From contig NZ_AEWF01000001.1 of assembly GCF_000190415.1 (NCBI RefSeq), positions 372,001 to 436,000 on the forward strand: a stretch of 64,000 nucleotides of DNA. The letters are read 5' to 3'. Of the stretch, positions 10,077-20,255 are shown in pieces; positions within the stretch are counted from its first letter, which is position 1; each line of letters opens with the position of its first letter. The notes under the pieces were generated by a model. The model made no database searches, was not told where the DNA came from, and saw only the letters and a program-made list of their open reading frames with translations. Made by a program: the position numbers and the translations under genes. The stretch is from Candidatus Odyssella thessalonicensis L13 (GTDB lineage Bacteria; Pseudomonadota; Alphaproteobacteria; Paracaedibacterales; Paracaedibacteraceae).

Positions 10077-11150
10077 TTACATGATCTGTCGGGTGACACC
10101 ACCCCAGTATGGCTTAAGATAATAGTTAAGCTGTGACCATAACACTTCATCATCTTCTGAGCGCAATCGATGCCCAGACAATTTAGAAGTTTTTAGCCTT
10201 TCTAAAGATAAGGATGACATTGGCTTTAAATGGGCGGCAATGTCCAACATTTCATTCATATTACCACTGCAATGGAGAACGGCATCACAGCCAGCCTCTA
10301 AGGATTTAACTGCTCTCTCTCCCATGGTTCCGCCTAAAGCTTTCATGGTCAAGCAATCTGTAATAAGAAAACCTTTAAAGTTTATATGCTTGCGTATGAC
10401 CTTATCAATAACTGATTCAGAAAGAGTCGCTGGAGTGTGACAATCAACCGCTTCATAAACAATATGTGCGGTCATACCCCAAGGCTGTGAAAGATTTTCT
10501 TCATTAATGACGGTGCAAACCTGACGAAAAGCCAAGAAATCACTTTCCTGTAACTCACTGAGATCAGTTGTTACAATAGGAAGACTTTCATGACTATCAA
10601 CTAAGGCCCGACCATGGCCCGGCAAATGTTTTAAAATAGGAATTACTCCCGCCCGTTGTAAGCCACGGATAACACTCGCCGCCAAAGGAGCAACAACATC
10701 AGGGTTCTCATGGAATGCCCGATCACCAATGATTTGATGAGCATTCGGAATCAATAAATCCATAAGTGGTGCACAATTTACGTTTATCCCTAACTGAAGC
10801 ATTTCTATCCCCATCAGATAAGCGTTTGCTTCAGCCGCCCAACATCCTAAGGTCAAGTCTTCTTCTGCCAGCTGGCCAATAACGCCGGCAGGGGGATATT
10901 GACGCCAATGCAGATTATTCAGGCGTGCAACACGTCCACCTTCTTGGTCGATGAGAATAGGCACAAATTTATGAGATACACAGGACCTTAAATCCTGCAC
11001 AAGTTGTTGAACTTGATCGGGGTTATCGCAGTTTCTTGTAAACAATATAAAGCCAAGCGGCTGTACTCTTGAAAAGAAATCATACTCAGATTCCAAGAGG
11101 TTAGTCCCTTGGCAGCCAAAGATCACGGGTTTGGGTGCTGTATGGGGCAT
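10077..11150 (-). CDS. nagZ: Beta-N-acetylhexosaminidase NagZ (GH3)
   Basis: Cytoplasmic peptidoglycan-recycling enzyme that removes GlcNAc from anhydro-muropeptides. GH3 landmarks are clear: DQEGGRVARL (about 68-77), the mobile-loop motif KHLPGHG (174-180) followed by DSH (His187), and the nucleophile region LITDCLTMKAL with Asp265. Length of 357 aa fits the single-domain NagZ. It lies 120 bp after the SPOR-domain gene; argS-SPOR-nagZ is a conserved alphaproteobacterial order. Confidence 0.94.
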   Translation of the reverse strand: MPHTAPKPVIFGCQGTNLLESEYDFFSRVQPLGFILFTRNCDNPDQVQQLVQDLRSCVSHKFVPILIDQEGGRVARLNNLHWRQYPPAGVIGQLAEEDLTLGCWAAEANAYLMGIEMLQLGINVNCAPLMDLLIPNAHQIIGDRAFHENPDVVAPLAASVIRGLQRAGVIPILKHLPGHGRALVDSHESLPIVTTDLSELQESDFLAFRQVCTVINEENLSQPWGMTAHIVYEAVDCHTPATLSESVIDKVIRKHINFKGFLITDCLTMKALGGTMGERAVKSLEAGCDAVLHCSGNMNEMLDIAAHLKPMSSLSLERLKTSKLSGHRLRSEDDEVLWSQLNYYLKPYWGGVTRQIM

Positions 11151-11270
11151 AGATCCTACTTTCTTTATGATAAGTTGATGCTATTTTGACACGCGTCGCC
11201 TGAAGCTTCAACCTCTAAAGTTAGACGCATCCCTTGCAAAGCATAAGACTGGCAAGAAGAATTGCTATCT

Positions 11271-12710
11271 CTAGGCTGCTGACTTGATTACAATTCCATT
11301 TAGACGGTGAATTTTCATTCTATTCTTAAAGGTTGTTGCTGTATTAGCTGTGGGGAAAAAACCAACCATAACTTTATAGACTGCATTACCTGTAACAGAA
11401 GAACTTGATTTCTGAATGATAAACTTTTTTCCCGTAAAAACGGAATGGTCTAACCCCTTTAGACGTCGCACTTCATTTTTTGCTTCTTTCTCTGTAGAGA
11501 AGGAACCTAATTGTACACGATATGGCCCCTCACCAACCAGTGCCTTAGGAGAATCTTTCTTTGCACCCCGCCCTGCAGAGCTCGGAGAGGCAAAGGGAGA
11601 ATCATTATTAAGGGATGCTAGCTTTAATTTTGTGGATCCAATCTTCTCAACCATATTTGCTTCAGAGCTCACAAGTTCATCGAGAGCATCCCTTACAGGT
11701 TCTGCAGTATTCTGCACCTTAACACTTTCAGACTTTACTTCCATTACAGATTCCTGATGAACAGAAGGTCGTGGCTTCAGCATTTGCTGCGGAGCTTGCG
11801 CCGGCATGTAGGCAGCATTAGCATAATTCATCTCAGGGCGTGCATCGTTCACGGGCGCAGGTCCATACTGGTTACCATAAGGATTACCTTGATCGTGGGA
11901 TTGGGCAACCTGAGGAGCTGTAGGTTGATATTGAGGAACTGGTTGAGGATTATACCCTTGGTTTGGATAGGCTTGTTGCGGATAAGCTTGAGGAACATAC
12001 TCTTGGGATTGGGGAGACATTATAGGTTGCTGGGGCGCATAAGCATGCTGCTCCGGCCCGATTGTAGGTGCTGGATGATACGTCTGCTGAGAGGGAGAAA
12101 CTTCCGCGTATGAAGGAGAAGATTGAAGCTGCTGCTGAGGATCCTGAGATGGATAACCATTATTTGGTGAACCATAAGCCGGCTGGGTGTAATGTTGCTG
12201 ATATTCAGGTAGCACTGGCTGCTCTGGCTGAGGAAGCAATCGCTCTGGAGTGGCTTGGCTTTGGGGCGTAATACGGCCATATATCAGTTTATCTTGATGT
12301 GGAATCGATATCCCTCCTGGATGCTCAGGCCGAACTTTATAAGGGGACTCATCTGCCATTAACACGGGTGGCGCTTCATTATAAGAATTATTAAACCATC
12401 GATAGCCAAACCAAGCTAGTACCACTAATATAATGATCAAGCTAGCTAAAATAATAAAGTTTAAGGGGGAATGACGCTCATCCCAGTCTTCCGAAGAAGC
12501 CTCAGATAGACGCTCATTATTATGCATAAACTTGAGGCGATGGATCTGATCGTCTCGCTCGACCTGACCAAAGGTGGCTCTAACCTCTCCTAAACGAATA
12601 TCCCGGGGTTCATCCTCTGAGTATGCACTCCCCCACTGCTGCTCTTTAGAGCGCAACCTTGCTTCAGAACGCTCTTCAGATTCCTGAAGCTTGCGGAAAA
12701 AAGGTGTCAT
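11271..12710 (-). CDS. SPOR-domain membrane protein
   Basis: Likely septum-associated protein that binds denuded glycan strands at the division site. It has a charged cytoplasmic N-terminus, one transmembrane helix (about 84-103), a long proline/glutamine/tyrosine-rich periplasmic linker (about 110-310), and a C-terminal SPOR domain (about 395-479) beginning PYRVQLGSFSTEKEA. This architecture resembles FtsN-type proteins, but true orthology cannot be shown. Its start overlaps the argS stop (TAATG), so translation is probably coupled. The linker is the most biased sequence in the block. Confidence 0.9.
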   Translation of the reverse strand: MTPFFRKLQESEERSEARLRSKEQQWGSAYSEDEPRDIRLGEVRATFGQVERDDQIHRLKFMHNNERLSEASSEDWDERHSPLNFIILASLIIILVVLAWFGYRWFNNSYNEAPPVLMADESPYKVRPEHPGGISIPHQDKLIYGRITPQSQATPERLLPQPEQPVLPEYQQHYTQPAYGSPNNGYPSQDPQQQLQSSPSYAEVSPSQQTYHPAPTIGPEQHAYAPQQPIMSPQSQEYVPQAYPQQAYPNQGYNPQPVPQYQPTAPQVAQSHDQGNPYGNQYGPAPVNDARPEMNYANAAYMPAQAPQQMLKPRPSVHQESVMEVKSESVKVQNTAEPVRDALDELVSSEANMVEKIGSTKLKLASLNNDSPFASPSSAGRGAKKDSPKALVGEGPYRVQLGSFSTEKEAKNEVRRLKGLDHSVFTGKKFIIQKSSSSVTGNAVYKVMVGFFPTANTATTFKNRMKIHRLNGIVIKSAA

Positions 12711-14452
12711 TAACGCATCTCCTCAACAGGATTAACCCCTAACAGGGTCAATCCTTCAGCAATAACATTGGCAACAGCCTGAACCAGGGCTAAACGAGCA
12801 AGAGTCAGCTCTTTATTATTTGGATCAATAAATCTGAGCTCAACATTATCCTTGCCTTTATTCCACAAAGCATGAAAAGTGGAGGCTGCCTCATAGAGAA
12901 AATTCGCTATTCGATGAGGCTCTCGTGAAAGAGCAGCTACTTCAACTTGCTTTGGGAACTGTGTTAGTATCTTTATCATCGCTAACTCAGCTGCATCGGT
13001 CAAGGGGCTCTTATCAATTTTAACAGGATCACTATTGCTTATATAGTCGCAGCCATGCCTTAATACCGAACGGGCACGGGCATGAGCATACTGAACATAA
13101 AAGACCGGGTTATCTTTAGTTTGCTCAACCACTTTCGTAAAGTCAAAATCGATAGGCATATCTTGATGACGCGTAAGCATAATAAATCGAGCGACGTCAC
13201 GTCCGACGCGATCAACCACATCCCGCAAGGTAACAAAGGTCCCTGCCCGCTTAGACATCCGAACAGGTTCTCCATTTTCCATAAAATTGACTAATTGAGT
13301 GGTTTTAATGTCAACATCAACCTTTCCAGCTGTCACGGCCTTAGTGGCAGCTTTAATCCGCTTAACATATCCCGAATGGTCCGCCCCCAAAATATCAATC
13401 ATTTTATGAAAGCCGCGCTGATATTTGTCATAGTGATAAGCAATATCCCCGGCAAAATAGGTCCAACTACCATCATTTTTTTGCAAGGGCCGATCCACAT
13501 CATCACCATATTTGGTAGCACGGAATAGGAGTTGGGGTCTTGGCTCCCAATCATCGATATCATGCCCTTTGGGCTTTTCTAAGACGCCTGTATAAATATC
13601 TCCTTGCTGTTGCAAAAATTCAACTGCACTTGAAACACCGCCTGCTTCGACAAGCGCCCGCTCCGAAGTAAATACGTTCATCTCGACGCCTAAGGCTAAG
13701 AGATCATCCTTGATGGAGATCATCATCTGTTCAATGGTGACCTTGCGGAACAAATCCATCCATTCTACTTCGGGCGCATTTAAATACTTGTCAGCATATT
13801 TATCTTTTAAAAGTTGACCAATTTTAACTAAGTAATCGCCAGGATATAATCCTTCAAATTTAGATTCTTCAACTGTATGACCACATGCTTGCAGATAACG
13901 CAGATAAGCTGACCGTGCCAGAATTTCTGTCTGCCCACCTGCATCATTAATGTAATATTCACGGATAACCTTGTAACCGACTTTTTGTAGTAATGAGGCA
14001 ATCGCATCCCCTAACACCGCTCCCCGGCTATGGCCCGTATGTAATGGCCCCGTCGGATTAGCAGAAACAAACTCAATGTTTAGCAATTCTCCCTGACCTA
14101 AATTAGTGGCACCATAAGTTTGGCAATGCTGGAGCATATCAGATAGCTGTTCTAACCAGAATTCACAAGATAGCGTGAAATTAATGAAACCAGGACCGGC
14201 AATATTTACCTGAGTTACATAATTTATAGTGCCCAATTGGGCAGAGATTTTCTCTGCCAAGGCACGCGGATTTAGACCTGCGGCTTTAGCAAGAACCAGG
14301 GCAGCATTTGTTGACAAATCACCATGACTGGGATCCTTAGGCGATTCTATCACGACACGAGAAAAATCAGTGGACTCAGGTAAGTCTTTTTGAGCCTTAA
14401 GATTTTCCAAAATAGCAATTATTTGCTGATGGAAATGAGTAAAGATATTCAT
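12710..14452 (-). CDS. argS: Arginyl-tRNA synthetase
   Basis: Class I aminoacyl-tRNA synthetase. The HIGH-like signature reads ANPTGPLHTGHSRG (HTGH), the KMSKS-like loop reads RMSKRAG, and the C-terminal DALR anticodon-binding domain ends the protein. Length of 580 aa is normal. It is the first gene of the argS-SPOR-nagZ unit and is read away from the divergent SPFH gene at 14635. Confidence 0.97.
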   Translation of the reverse strand: MNIFTHFHQQIIAILENLKAQKDLPESTDFSRVVIESPKDPSHGDLSTNAALVLAKAAGLNPRALAEKISAQLGTINYVTQVNIAGPGFINFTLSCEFWLEQLSDMLQHCQTYGATNLGQGELLNIEFVSANPTGPLHTGHSRGAVLGDAIASLLQKVGYKVIREYYINDAGGQTEILARSAYLRYLQACGHTVEESKFEGLYPGDYLVKIGQLLKDKYADKYLNAPEVEWMDLFRKVTIEQMMISIKDDLLALGVEMNVFTSERALVEAGGVSSAVEFLQQQGDIYTGVLEKPKGHDIDDWEPRPQLLFRATKYGDDVDRPLQKNDGSWTYFAGDIAYHYDKYQRGFHKMIDILGADHSGYVKRIKAATKAVTAGKVDVDIKTTQLVNFMENGEPVRMSKRAGTFVTLRDVVDRVGRDVARFIMLTRHQDMPIDFDFTKVVEQTKDNPVFYVQYAHARARSVLRHGCDYISNSDPVKIDKSPLTDAAELAMIKILTQFPKQVEVAALSREPHRIANFLYEAASTFHALWNKGKDNVELRFIDPNNKELTLARLALVQAVANVIAEGLTLLGVNPVEEMR

Positions 14453-14634
14453 AATTTATTAAAATCCGCTTTAAACGTGCTTCTTTATATACATAGCTTA
14501 GGTGTATAGCATATCAAAGACAAAATTTTGAATGTTTTGTTAAAGATCATAAGCTTGCCCTAAAATTACCAATTATTAATTTCCTTAATAGTATGCTATA
14601 ATACCAATTATTATAATATGGAGAATACATTATC

Positions 14635-15603
14635 ATGTCTGAAATAACTCTGATCATTTTTGCTTTAGCTATTGTTTTCTTTATTTCAAGAGCCGCACGA
14701 ATTGTACCTCAAGGATATGAATATACTATTGAAAGATTCGGCCGCTATATCCGCACCTTAACTCCAGGATTTCATCTTATTATTCCCTTAGTTGACCGTA
14801 TTGGCGCCAAAGTTAATATGATGGAATCAGTGATGGACGTCCCCACGCAAGACGTCATCACGAAGGACAATGCGGCCGTTGCTGTTGATGGCATTGTTTT
14901 CTATCAAGTTTTAGATGCGGCGAAGTCTGCTTACGAAGTAGCACGTCTTGAGCATGCCATTCTAAATTTAACAATGACCAACATTCGTACAGTTATGGGG
15001 TCGATGGATCTTGATGAACTTCTATCAAATCGTGAAGTGATTAATGCTCGCCTCTTACAGGTTGTCGATGAAGCCACTCACCCTTGGGGGACAAAAGTAA
15101 CCCGTGTAGAAATCAAAGATATCCGCCCCCCTCGTGATTTGGTTGATTCAATGGCCCGACAAATGAAAGCCGAGCGTGAAAAGCGGGCAATGATCTTAGA
15201 AGCTGAAGGAGAACGCCAAGCTGCCATCCTTGCTGCCGAAGGGGAAAAGCAGTCAAAAATTTTAAAATCCGAAGGTGTTAAGCAATCTATGATCTTAGAG
15301 GCGGAAGCAAGAAAAGAAGCCTCGCTTCGAGATGCAGAAGCCAGAGAGCGCCTAGCAGAAGCTGAAGCCTTTGCTACCGCAGAAGTATCCAAAGCCGTTA
15401 AGGAAGGCTCAAGTCAAGCAATTAACTACTTCGTGGCTCAGAAATATGTGGAAGCATTTAAGGCCTTGGCTGAAAGCCATAATCAAAAACTTGTTCTGAT
15501 GCCGATGGAAACCTCAAGCCTTGTTGGTACCATTTCAGGGATTGCTGAGATTGTTAAAGACAGTATGGGAGCCTCAAACCAAACCGGTTCTAAGAAAGGT
15601 TAA
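14635..15603 (+). CDS. SPFH/band-7 (stomatin-like, QmcA-type) membrane protein
   Basis: Membrane-anchored scaffold of the prohibitin/stomatin superfamily. An N-terminal helix (about 3-19) is followed by the SPFH domain starting at [20 protein letters not shown], then an alanine/glutamate-rich coiled coil with repeated EAEGE/KQS units (about 180-245) that drives oligomerisation. The start follows GGAG at 14620, and -10-like TATAAT hexamers lie at 14597 and 14612. The next gene encodes an NfeD protein, and this SPFH-NfeD pairing is widespread, indicating a joint membrane-microdomain function. Confidence 0.93.
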   Translation: MSEITLIIFALAIVFFISRAARIVPQGYEYTIERFGRYIRTLTPGFHLIIPLVDRIGAKVNMMESVMDVPTQDVITKDNAAVAVDGIVFYQVLDAAKSAYEVARLEHAILNLTMTNIRTVMGSMDLDELLSNREVINARLLQVVDEATHPWGTKVTRVEIKDIRPPRDLVDSMARQMKAEREKRAMILEAEGERQAAILAAEGEKQSKILKSEGVKQSMILEAEARKEASLRDAEARERLAEAEAFATAEVSKAVKEGSSQAINYFVAQKYVEAFKALAESHNQKLVLMPMETSSLVGTISGIAEIVKDSMGASNQTGSKKG

Positions 15604-15610
15604 TAAAGCA

Positions 15611-16069
15611 ATGATTAACCTTTTATTAAGTGAATTAACTTACTGGCACTGGGCCTGTTTAGGCTTAGTGCTCCTTTGTATAGAAATGGTATTTCCCGGA
15701 AGCTTCTTTATTTGGATTGGTTTCGCCTCGCTCCTAACGGCAGCACTGACATACTGTTTTGACTTTATGTTACCGGCTCAGATTACAAGTTTTGCCATAT
15801 TCTCAATCATAGGGGTTACAATCGGAGCACGCCTTTATCGTAGCTTAGAGATCTCAAAGGGCACCTCAAGTTTAAATCGACGCGCCGATCAAATGATTGG
15901 TATGACTTTAACCTTAAGTGATCCTATTGTTAACGGCGTTGGTCATATTGTTATGGGGGATTCGCGGTGGCGAGCAATCGGCAAAGATATGCCTGCACAC
16001 ACCCAGGTGCAGATTGTCGACGTTAACGGCAACAGCCTAATTATTGAAGAGATTTCCCCACGCTCTTGA
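15611..16069 (+). CDS. NfeD-family membrane protein
   Basis: 152-aa protein with several N-terminal transmembrane helices and a small C-terminal OB-fold (about 90-150) of the NfeD type. It starts 7 bp after the SPFH gene; an upstream in-frame start would overlap that gene's 3' end and is not needed. NfeD1b-type proteins partner SPFH proteins in bacteria. A terminator follows at 16110. Confidence 0.88.
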   Translation: MINLLLSELTYWHWACLGLVLLCIEMVFPGSFFIWIGFASLLTAALTYCFDFMLPAQITSFAIFSIIGVTIGARLYRSLEISKGTSSLNRRADQMIGMTLTLSDPIVNGVGHIVMGDSRWRAIGKDMPAHTQVQIVDVNGNSLIIEEISPRS

Positions 16070-16109
16070 AAGTAGATCTCTCGACAATAGGGCTTGTCTT
16101 TAACACTTA

Positions 16110-16154
16110 CTTCTTGTCTAAATAGCTGTTATACCATAGGCAAGAAGCTTTTTT
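16110..16154 (+). terminator. Terminator after the SPFH-nfeD operon
   Basis: Inverted repeat cttcttgtcta / taggcaagaag (11 bp with one G-U pair) followed by C and six T residues, 40 bp past the nfeD stop. Confidence 0.8.
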
Positions 16155-16214
16155 AAAGAGAGCCTTAAGCATTTTCCTCCCTGCGCCTTAAGCAAGAATA
16201 TTTAATAGCTCTCC

Positions 16215-17108
16215 TTATTGTCTAGGCAACTGAATAGCTTTTAAGAATTTAACCTCGCTATATAACCACCGTGCCAAGCTATCAAGATAGATGCTAAGTC
16301 CCACATCTGCATTGGCAGCTGCTCCTGCTGTTTCACAAGCAGGACTAGGCACCATAATTTTCTGCTCCGCCATCACTTCTCTTAAAACAGCATCCTGATA
16401 GCCTATGAAAGGGTTATTGGAGATAGCAAGACAGCTCCTAACTGAAGTTGACGACTTCAACCAGTGCCAAATCGTATCCCCTGTATTTGCATGGCGTTTT
16501 TGACCCGTTGAAGCATCCAAGGGATCAGGTACAGTTAGAACCGTAAGTTTTTGCTCTCTTAGATACCTATTAAGAATAATTTGATCCCATACTAATCGCC
16601 CTACTTCCGTTTGGTTAGCAGGCATATGAGCTGGCGGCTGCCAGCCAGGAGCAAAGGGATAAGGGCAATGAGCCTGATCAAAAAGGGCTGTACCCGTTTC
16701 CACCTCTGGGTTGAGGGGGCGTTGACCAGCAACCAGGATAATGTCATCAGCACGTAGACCTTGCTCCCATAGAGCATCCAAGAATTTAAGTCTTGGCCGT
16801 AAATTAAAAAAGATGGTGCCATGAATAAAAATGGTTTGATATTTCTGCTGTATTGGTTGCTGAGGCCCTCTAAGTCCCATTTTCTCTAATAACGGCATTA
16901 ATTGTGATGCTTTATCTTCATAAGGAGAAGCACCTACCTCCCAGCGCCATAAGCCGGCCGGACGCAATAAATGTTGCTGAGCCAAGGTCGAAAAAGTAAA
17001 TATATCGCCTGCTGCTGGTAGCTGTATAATTTTAAATATTTCTCTTAGCGCTGGAGAAGGTAGAAAATTATCAGAAATTAATGCAGAAGAAAAAGATTCG
17101 TTTAACAT
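16215..17108 (-). CDS. Uncharacterised protein, possibly YdcF/DUF218-like
   Basis: 297 aa, no signal peptide or membrane segment. The central part reads TIFIHGTIFFNLRPRL, followed by DDIILVAGQRPLN; the second half has an ANTGDTIWHWLK stretch and then ISNNPFIGYQDAVLRE. This alternation (a name-like beta strand, an NxxxT segment, a strand ending in SN) resembles the layout of YdcF/DUF218 proteins, but the match is by pattern only. It stands alone between converging and diverging genes. Function is not known. Confidence 0.55.
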   Translation of the reverse strand: MLNESFSSALISDNFLPSPALREIFKIIQLPAAGDIFTFSTLAQQHLLRPAGLWRWEVGASPYEDKASQLMPLLEKMGLRGPQQPIQQKYQTIFIHGTIFFNLRPRLKFLDALWEQGLRADDIILVAGQRPLNPEVETGTALFDQAHCPYPFAPGWQPPAHMPANQTEVGRLVWDQIILNRYLREQKLTVLTVPDPLDASTGQKRHANTGDTIWHWLKSSTSVRSCLAISNNPFIGYQDAVLREVMAEQKIMVPSPACETAGAAANADVGLSIYLDSLARWLYSEVKFLKAIQLPRQ

Positions 17109-17360
17109 TTTATCAGAACAGTTATGAAGTTTTAAATGTAAAAAATTGATATCAGATTTATTTAAATTATCTTAGATTGTTCCTGCGGCCCAATTTATGA
17201 ATAAAGTATCACAGTATTAATATAATATAGTGTCCTACTTGGATAACAACGTTATCAAGCGGGCTTCTTTAACCCTTAAAATAGGGTTTACATTTGAATT
17301 TAAGGATCTGAGCACTATATTTAAAATCATACTCTTTATTAATCTAAGTAAGACGACAAA

Positions 17361-18260
17361 GTGTCAAATATTAGTGAGAATATCAAAAAGCTTAAACAGT
17401 CTCACTTCGATGAGATGGACACATTCTTGGCCGTTTATAATGACACCTCAATGTTCTTGAGGAGTAATGTCCGCAAGGGTGGCTTCACGTTAAAGCAAGG
17501 GCAAGCCTACAGTGCCGACTATTATGGTTACTTTGAAGAAGGCATCCTGCAGGGCGTTGTTGCTTTATGTTGGAATGGATCACTTTTATGCCAAGTCGCT
17601 GATCCTAACATCTTGTTTAAGCTTATCCCCTTTACCCAAGCTCAAACATTAGGATTTAAAATGCAGCAGATTTTAGGTCCGCATAGCCACATAGCTATCA
17701 TCTTAAAGATTCTTAGGGAAGACGGCCTGTTAACTGAAACGGATATCAAATTAAGGATGCAAGACAAGACTTATGAGCTGCCATTAGATAACTTAATCAT
17801 CCCCGAATCCTTAAACTCAGGGAGGATAAAATGCCGCTTAGCCAACATGGATGACCTACCGGCCCTCATTCCTTGGGAACAATATTACAATTATGAAATT
17901 TTCAGAACAAAGATAGAAGAACTAAAAGCAGAGCAAGAAGTAAGCCGTTTAATTAAGGAACAAGTTATTTTTGTTTTAGCTGCGGAGGGCCAACTCTTAG
18001 CAAAAACTATTTTTAATGCCAGTGTGGAGGATGTGGTCCAGATTGGGGGTGTCTGGACCCCTCCTCCCCTACGCAATCTGGGCTACGCCAGAGCGGCTGT
18101 GGCCGGTGCGCTGCTAGAAGCCAAACACAGAGGAGCTAGATATGCCACATTATTTACTAACAATCCTTTTGCAGCGCGCGCTTATGAAAGCTTAGGATTT
18201 CGTCATAAAAATCTTTACCATATAATTCTCTTCAAAGAAGCTATCGGGATAAAAATATAG
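17361..18260 (+). CDS. GNAT-family N-acetyltransferase
   Basis: 299 aa with a C-terminal GNAT fold. The acetyl-CoA loop reads GGVWTPPPLRNLGYA, where the RxxGYA part replaces the usual R/QxxGxG/A, and the final strand-helix is NNPFAARAYESLGF. The N-terminal half is a predicted second GNAT-like or specificity domain with no clear motif. The longest frame starts at GTG 17361; an ATG at 17415 is an alternative and neither has a strong ribosome site. The substrate cannot be told. Confidence 0.82.
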   Translation: MSNISENIKKLKQSHFDEMDTFLAVYNDTSMFLRSNVRKGGFTLKQGQAYSADYYGYFEEGILQGVVALCWNGSLLCQVADPNILFKLIPFTQAQTLGFKMQQILGPHSHIAIILKILREDGLLTETDIKLRMQDKTYELPLDNLIIPESLNSGRIKCRLANMDDLPALIPWEQYYNYEIFRTKIEELKAEQEVSRLIKEQVIFVLAAEGQLLAKTIFNASVEDVVQIGGVWTPPPLRNLGYARAAVAGALLEAKHRGARYATLFTNNPFAARAYESLGFRHKNLYHIILFKEAIGIKI

Positions 18261-18405
18261 ACCTCAATCAAGAAGATGATGCAAAATAATATTTATAGCG
18301 GTAAGTGCATTTGGCTATTTATCTCCCGAGCTCTTTTTTCTCAAGGAAATTGTAAGACAAGCATAACTGCTCTTAGTCAGCCGACGATTTAAGGCTCTAT
18401 TTGAT

Positions 18406-19212
18406 TTAAAGAATGATTTTCTTAAAAATTTGATTAGCTTTTAGGAGAGAGAATTCTGAAGGAATAGCAGCTAAAGGTTTGGTGACTTTGTTAACCAAGA
18501 TGGTATTGATATATTCATCAAGCATAACAGCTCTTGGGATGGCATCCTTTTCATTAGCTACGGCTTTCATGCTGATGATTTCACCCATAATTTCTCGCAG
18601 CTGAGGTCTAAGTAGCAACCCTTCACACAAATTATATATATCCATCGGCGGCACCTCTTTGAAAAGTCGCAACCAAGCGAGCATAAGGGCTGGCCTCAAA
18701 GCATAGCAGTAAGTCTTAGCGGTTACGAGATCGTCATTTTCTGTTACCTTTTCCCAGGCATGGCGGGCAAGCCGATCATAATGGTACTCTAAAGAAGCTA
18801 AGCAAGCACAACTCTTAGAAAATTTTAATAAGTTTGCGATAATAGCTTCATCGCCCATGTAGTTGAGGGGTGACTGCAGCCACTCTAATACAACGGCATT
18901 AGACCTGAGAGCAAGGAACAAAGCTTTCCGTATATCCCATCCATTTAAGTCGAAAGCTACACCGAGGCATTCATCTTCCATTATTGGTGTTTCTAGAACA
19001 TCCGGATATGGGTGAATAGACAGATAATCATCGCGCTGTCGATAATAAATAAAGCGCACATCGAAGTCACTATCTTGAGAAGGAAATCCCCAGGCGCGGC
19101 TGCCCGACTCAATTGCAGTAATAATTCTGATATTGTGCATCTCAGCAAATTTGATGAGTTTATTGCGAACGTATTCTTTATGGTCTAAGCGCAGCAGCGA
19201 TGGCTTAATCAT
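18406..19212 (-). CDS. RlaP-like predicted nucleotidyltransferase (COG3541), second of a pair
   Basis: Pol-beta-superfamily nucleotidyltransferase. The core reads SGSRAWGFPSQDSDFDVRFIY: the GS motif at 37-38 and catalytic aspartates at 49 and 51. The rest is helical, as in RlaP proteins (RNA-ligase-associated polymerases). Length of 268 aa is normal. Its start overlaps the stop of the upstream paralogue (ATGA), so both are translated together. No RNA ligase or other repair gene is next to it. The activity on RNA or DNA ends is inferred from the family only. Confidence 0.85.
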   Translation of the reverse strand: MIKPSLLRLDHKEYVRNKLIKFAEMHNIRIITAIESGSRAWGFPSQDSDFDVRFIYYRQRDDYLSIHPYPDVLETPIMEDECLGVAFDLNGWDIRKALFLALRSNAVVLEWLQSPLNYMGDEAIIANLLKFSKSCACLASLEYHYDRLARHAWEKVTENDDLVTAKTYCYALRPALMLAWLRLFKEVPPMDIYNLCEGLLLRPQLREIMGEIISMKAVANEKDAIPRAVMLDEYINTILVNKVTKPLAAIPSEFSLLKANQIFKKIIL

Positions 19213-20255
19213 ACCTTCTCCTTAAGAATATGCTGGTAATAAATATCAGCAATAAATTCATTGATAAGTTCAGGATCATAACCATCTGGCAGAGTAGAAG
19301 TTAAGGAAGCTTCCTCTACCCGGGTGAGTAACTGTTCTATTTCAATAGCAACCTCTTGAAAGGGAATCTTGCCCTGCTTAATTGCAACAAGGTGCAGGGC
19401 TTCTGGGCGAGGAAAAGTAATTTTATGATCCGTCAAAAATTCGATAGCTTCATACCCTATACGCACAGCATGTGATAAGGCCTTCCAATCCACATTTTCA
19501 TTTCTTTCAGCGGCCAAAGCTCGAGCACCGTATTGCCCCACCAGCTTGTGAACAATTTCACAGGCTGTCTTGATCGAGGCTGAGAATAAAATCTTTTTAC
19601 CACATATTTCTATATACTTGGCCGCAATTCCTTCTAAGTTTACCATGTTGCCAAGCTGGATAAGTTCACTCTGCATCGATAATTTATGAAGCTCTGGTTC
19701 TAATAAGTTAAGCTTACTCCTTGCAGGATACTGCTTTAAAGCCTTCTCAAGAAGATTCTCTGCTTGGCGAGCCGCCGCAACCCTACACCCTTTTAAGCCA
19801 TACTTACTTGCTTGTTGACGACAATAACGGACAAATGATGCGGCTTTCTTATTGAGAAGTTTATACGCTACACCCTGGATTTGTTCCCAAAGCGGTGAAG
19901 GAGGATCAATAAAATACGCCGAGGGAGCGAATAGCATATCTAAGGCAACAATCTGACCTTCTGCGAGTAGCGATAAAAATTTATGTGGGCTATAAGCTTC
20001 AAAATCTATATCTTGGCAGGTATTCTTCTCCCCTGCCACCTTGTCTCGGCCCACCACAATAGCCGGTGATATGGTCTGAAGGAGAATATCGCGGGCACGC
20101 GGCATATATACAGCCTTAACATCTAAGTCAGAATCTGCAGTTGCAGTACCATACAGATGAGAACCAAACTTAAGCTTAACAATAATTTCCAAGGGGGACA
20201 CTGTGGAGAGAAATGGATAATTAGATGTCATTGTACTTGCTCTAGCGCCCTTCAA
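19209..20255 (-). CDS. RlaP-like predicted nucleotidyltransferase (COG3541), first of a pair
   Basis: 348-aa relative of the next gene, with the core KFGSHLYGTATADSDLDVKAVY (GS at 31-32, aspartates 43 and 45). The remainder is alpha-helical with a conserved-looking segment RYCRQQASKYGLKG near 155. Two nearby start codons exist (20255 and 20231). The two genes overlap by 4 bp and form a two-gene operon. Their cores are clearly related but the rest differs, so this is an old duplication or a functional heteropair rather than a recent copy. Confidence 0.85.
   Translation of the reverse strand: MKGARASTMTSNYPFLSTVSPLEIIVKLKFGSHLYGTATADSDLDVKAVYMPRARDILLQTISPAIVVGRDKVAGEKNTCQDIDFEAYSPHKFLSLLAEGQIVALDMLFAPSAYFIDPPSPLWEQIQGVAYKLLNKKAASFVRYCRQQASKYGLKGCRVAAARQAENLLEKALKQYPARSKLNLLEPELHKLSMQSELIQLGNMVNLEGIAAKYIEICGKKILFSASIKTACEIVHKLVGQYGARALAAERNENVDWKALSHAVRIGYEAIEFLTDHKITFPRPEALHLVAIKQGKIPFQEVAIEIEQLLTRVEEASLTSTLPDGYDPELINEFIADIYYQHILKEKV

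Noticed and set aside
12020-12280. Overlapping frames on both strands inside the SPOR-domain gene
   Set aside because: They are by-products of the repetitive proline/glutamine-rich linker, not genes.
17230-17460. A 76-codon frame in front of the GNAT gene
   Set aside because: It overlaps the GNAT gene in another frame and has no coding character.
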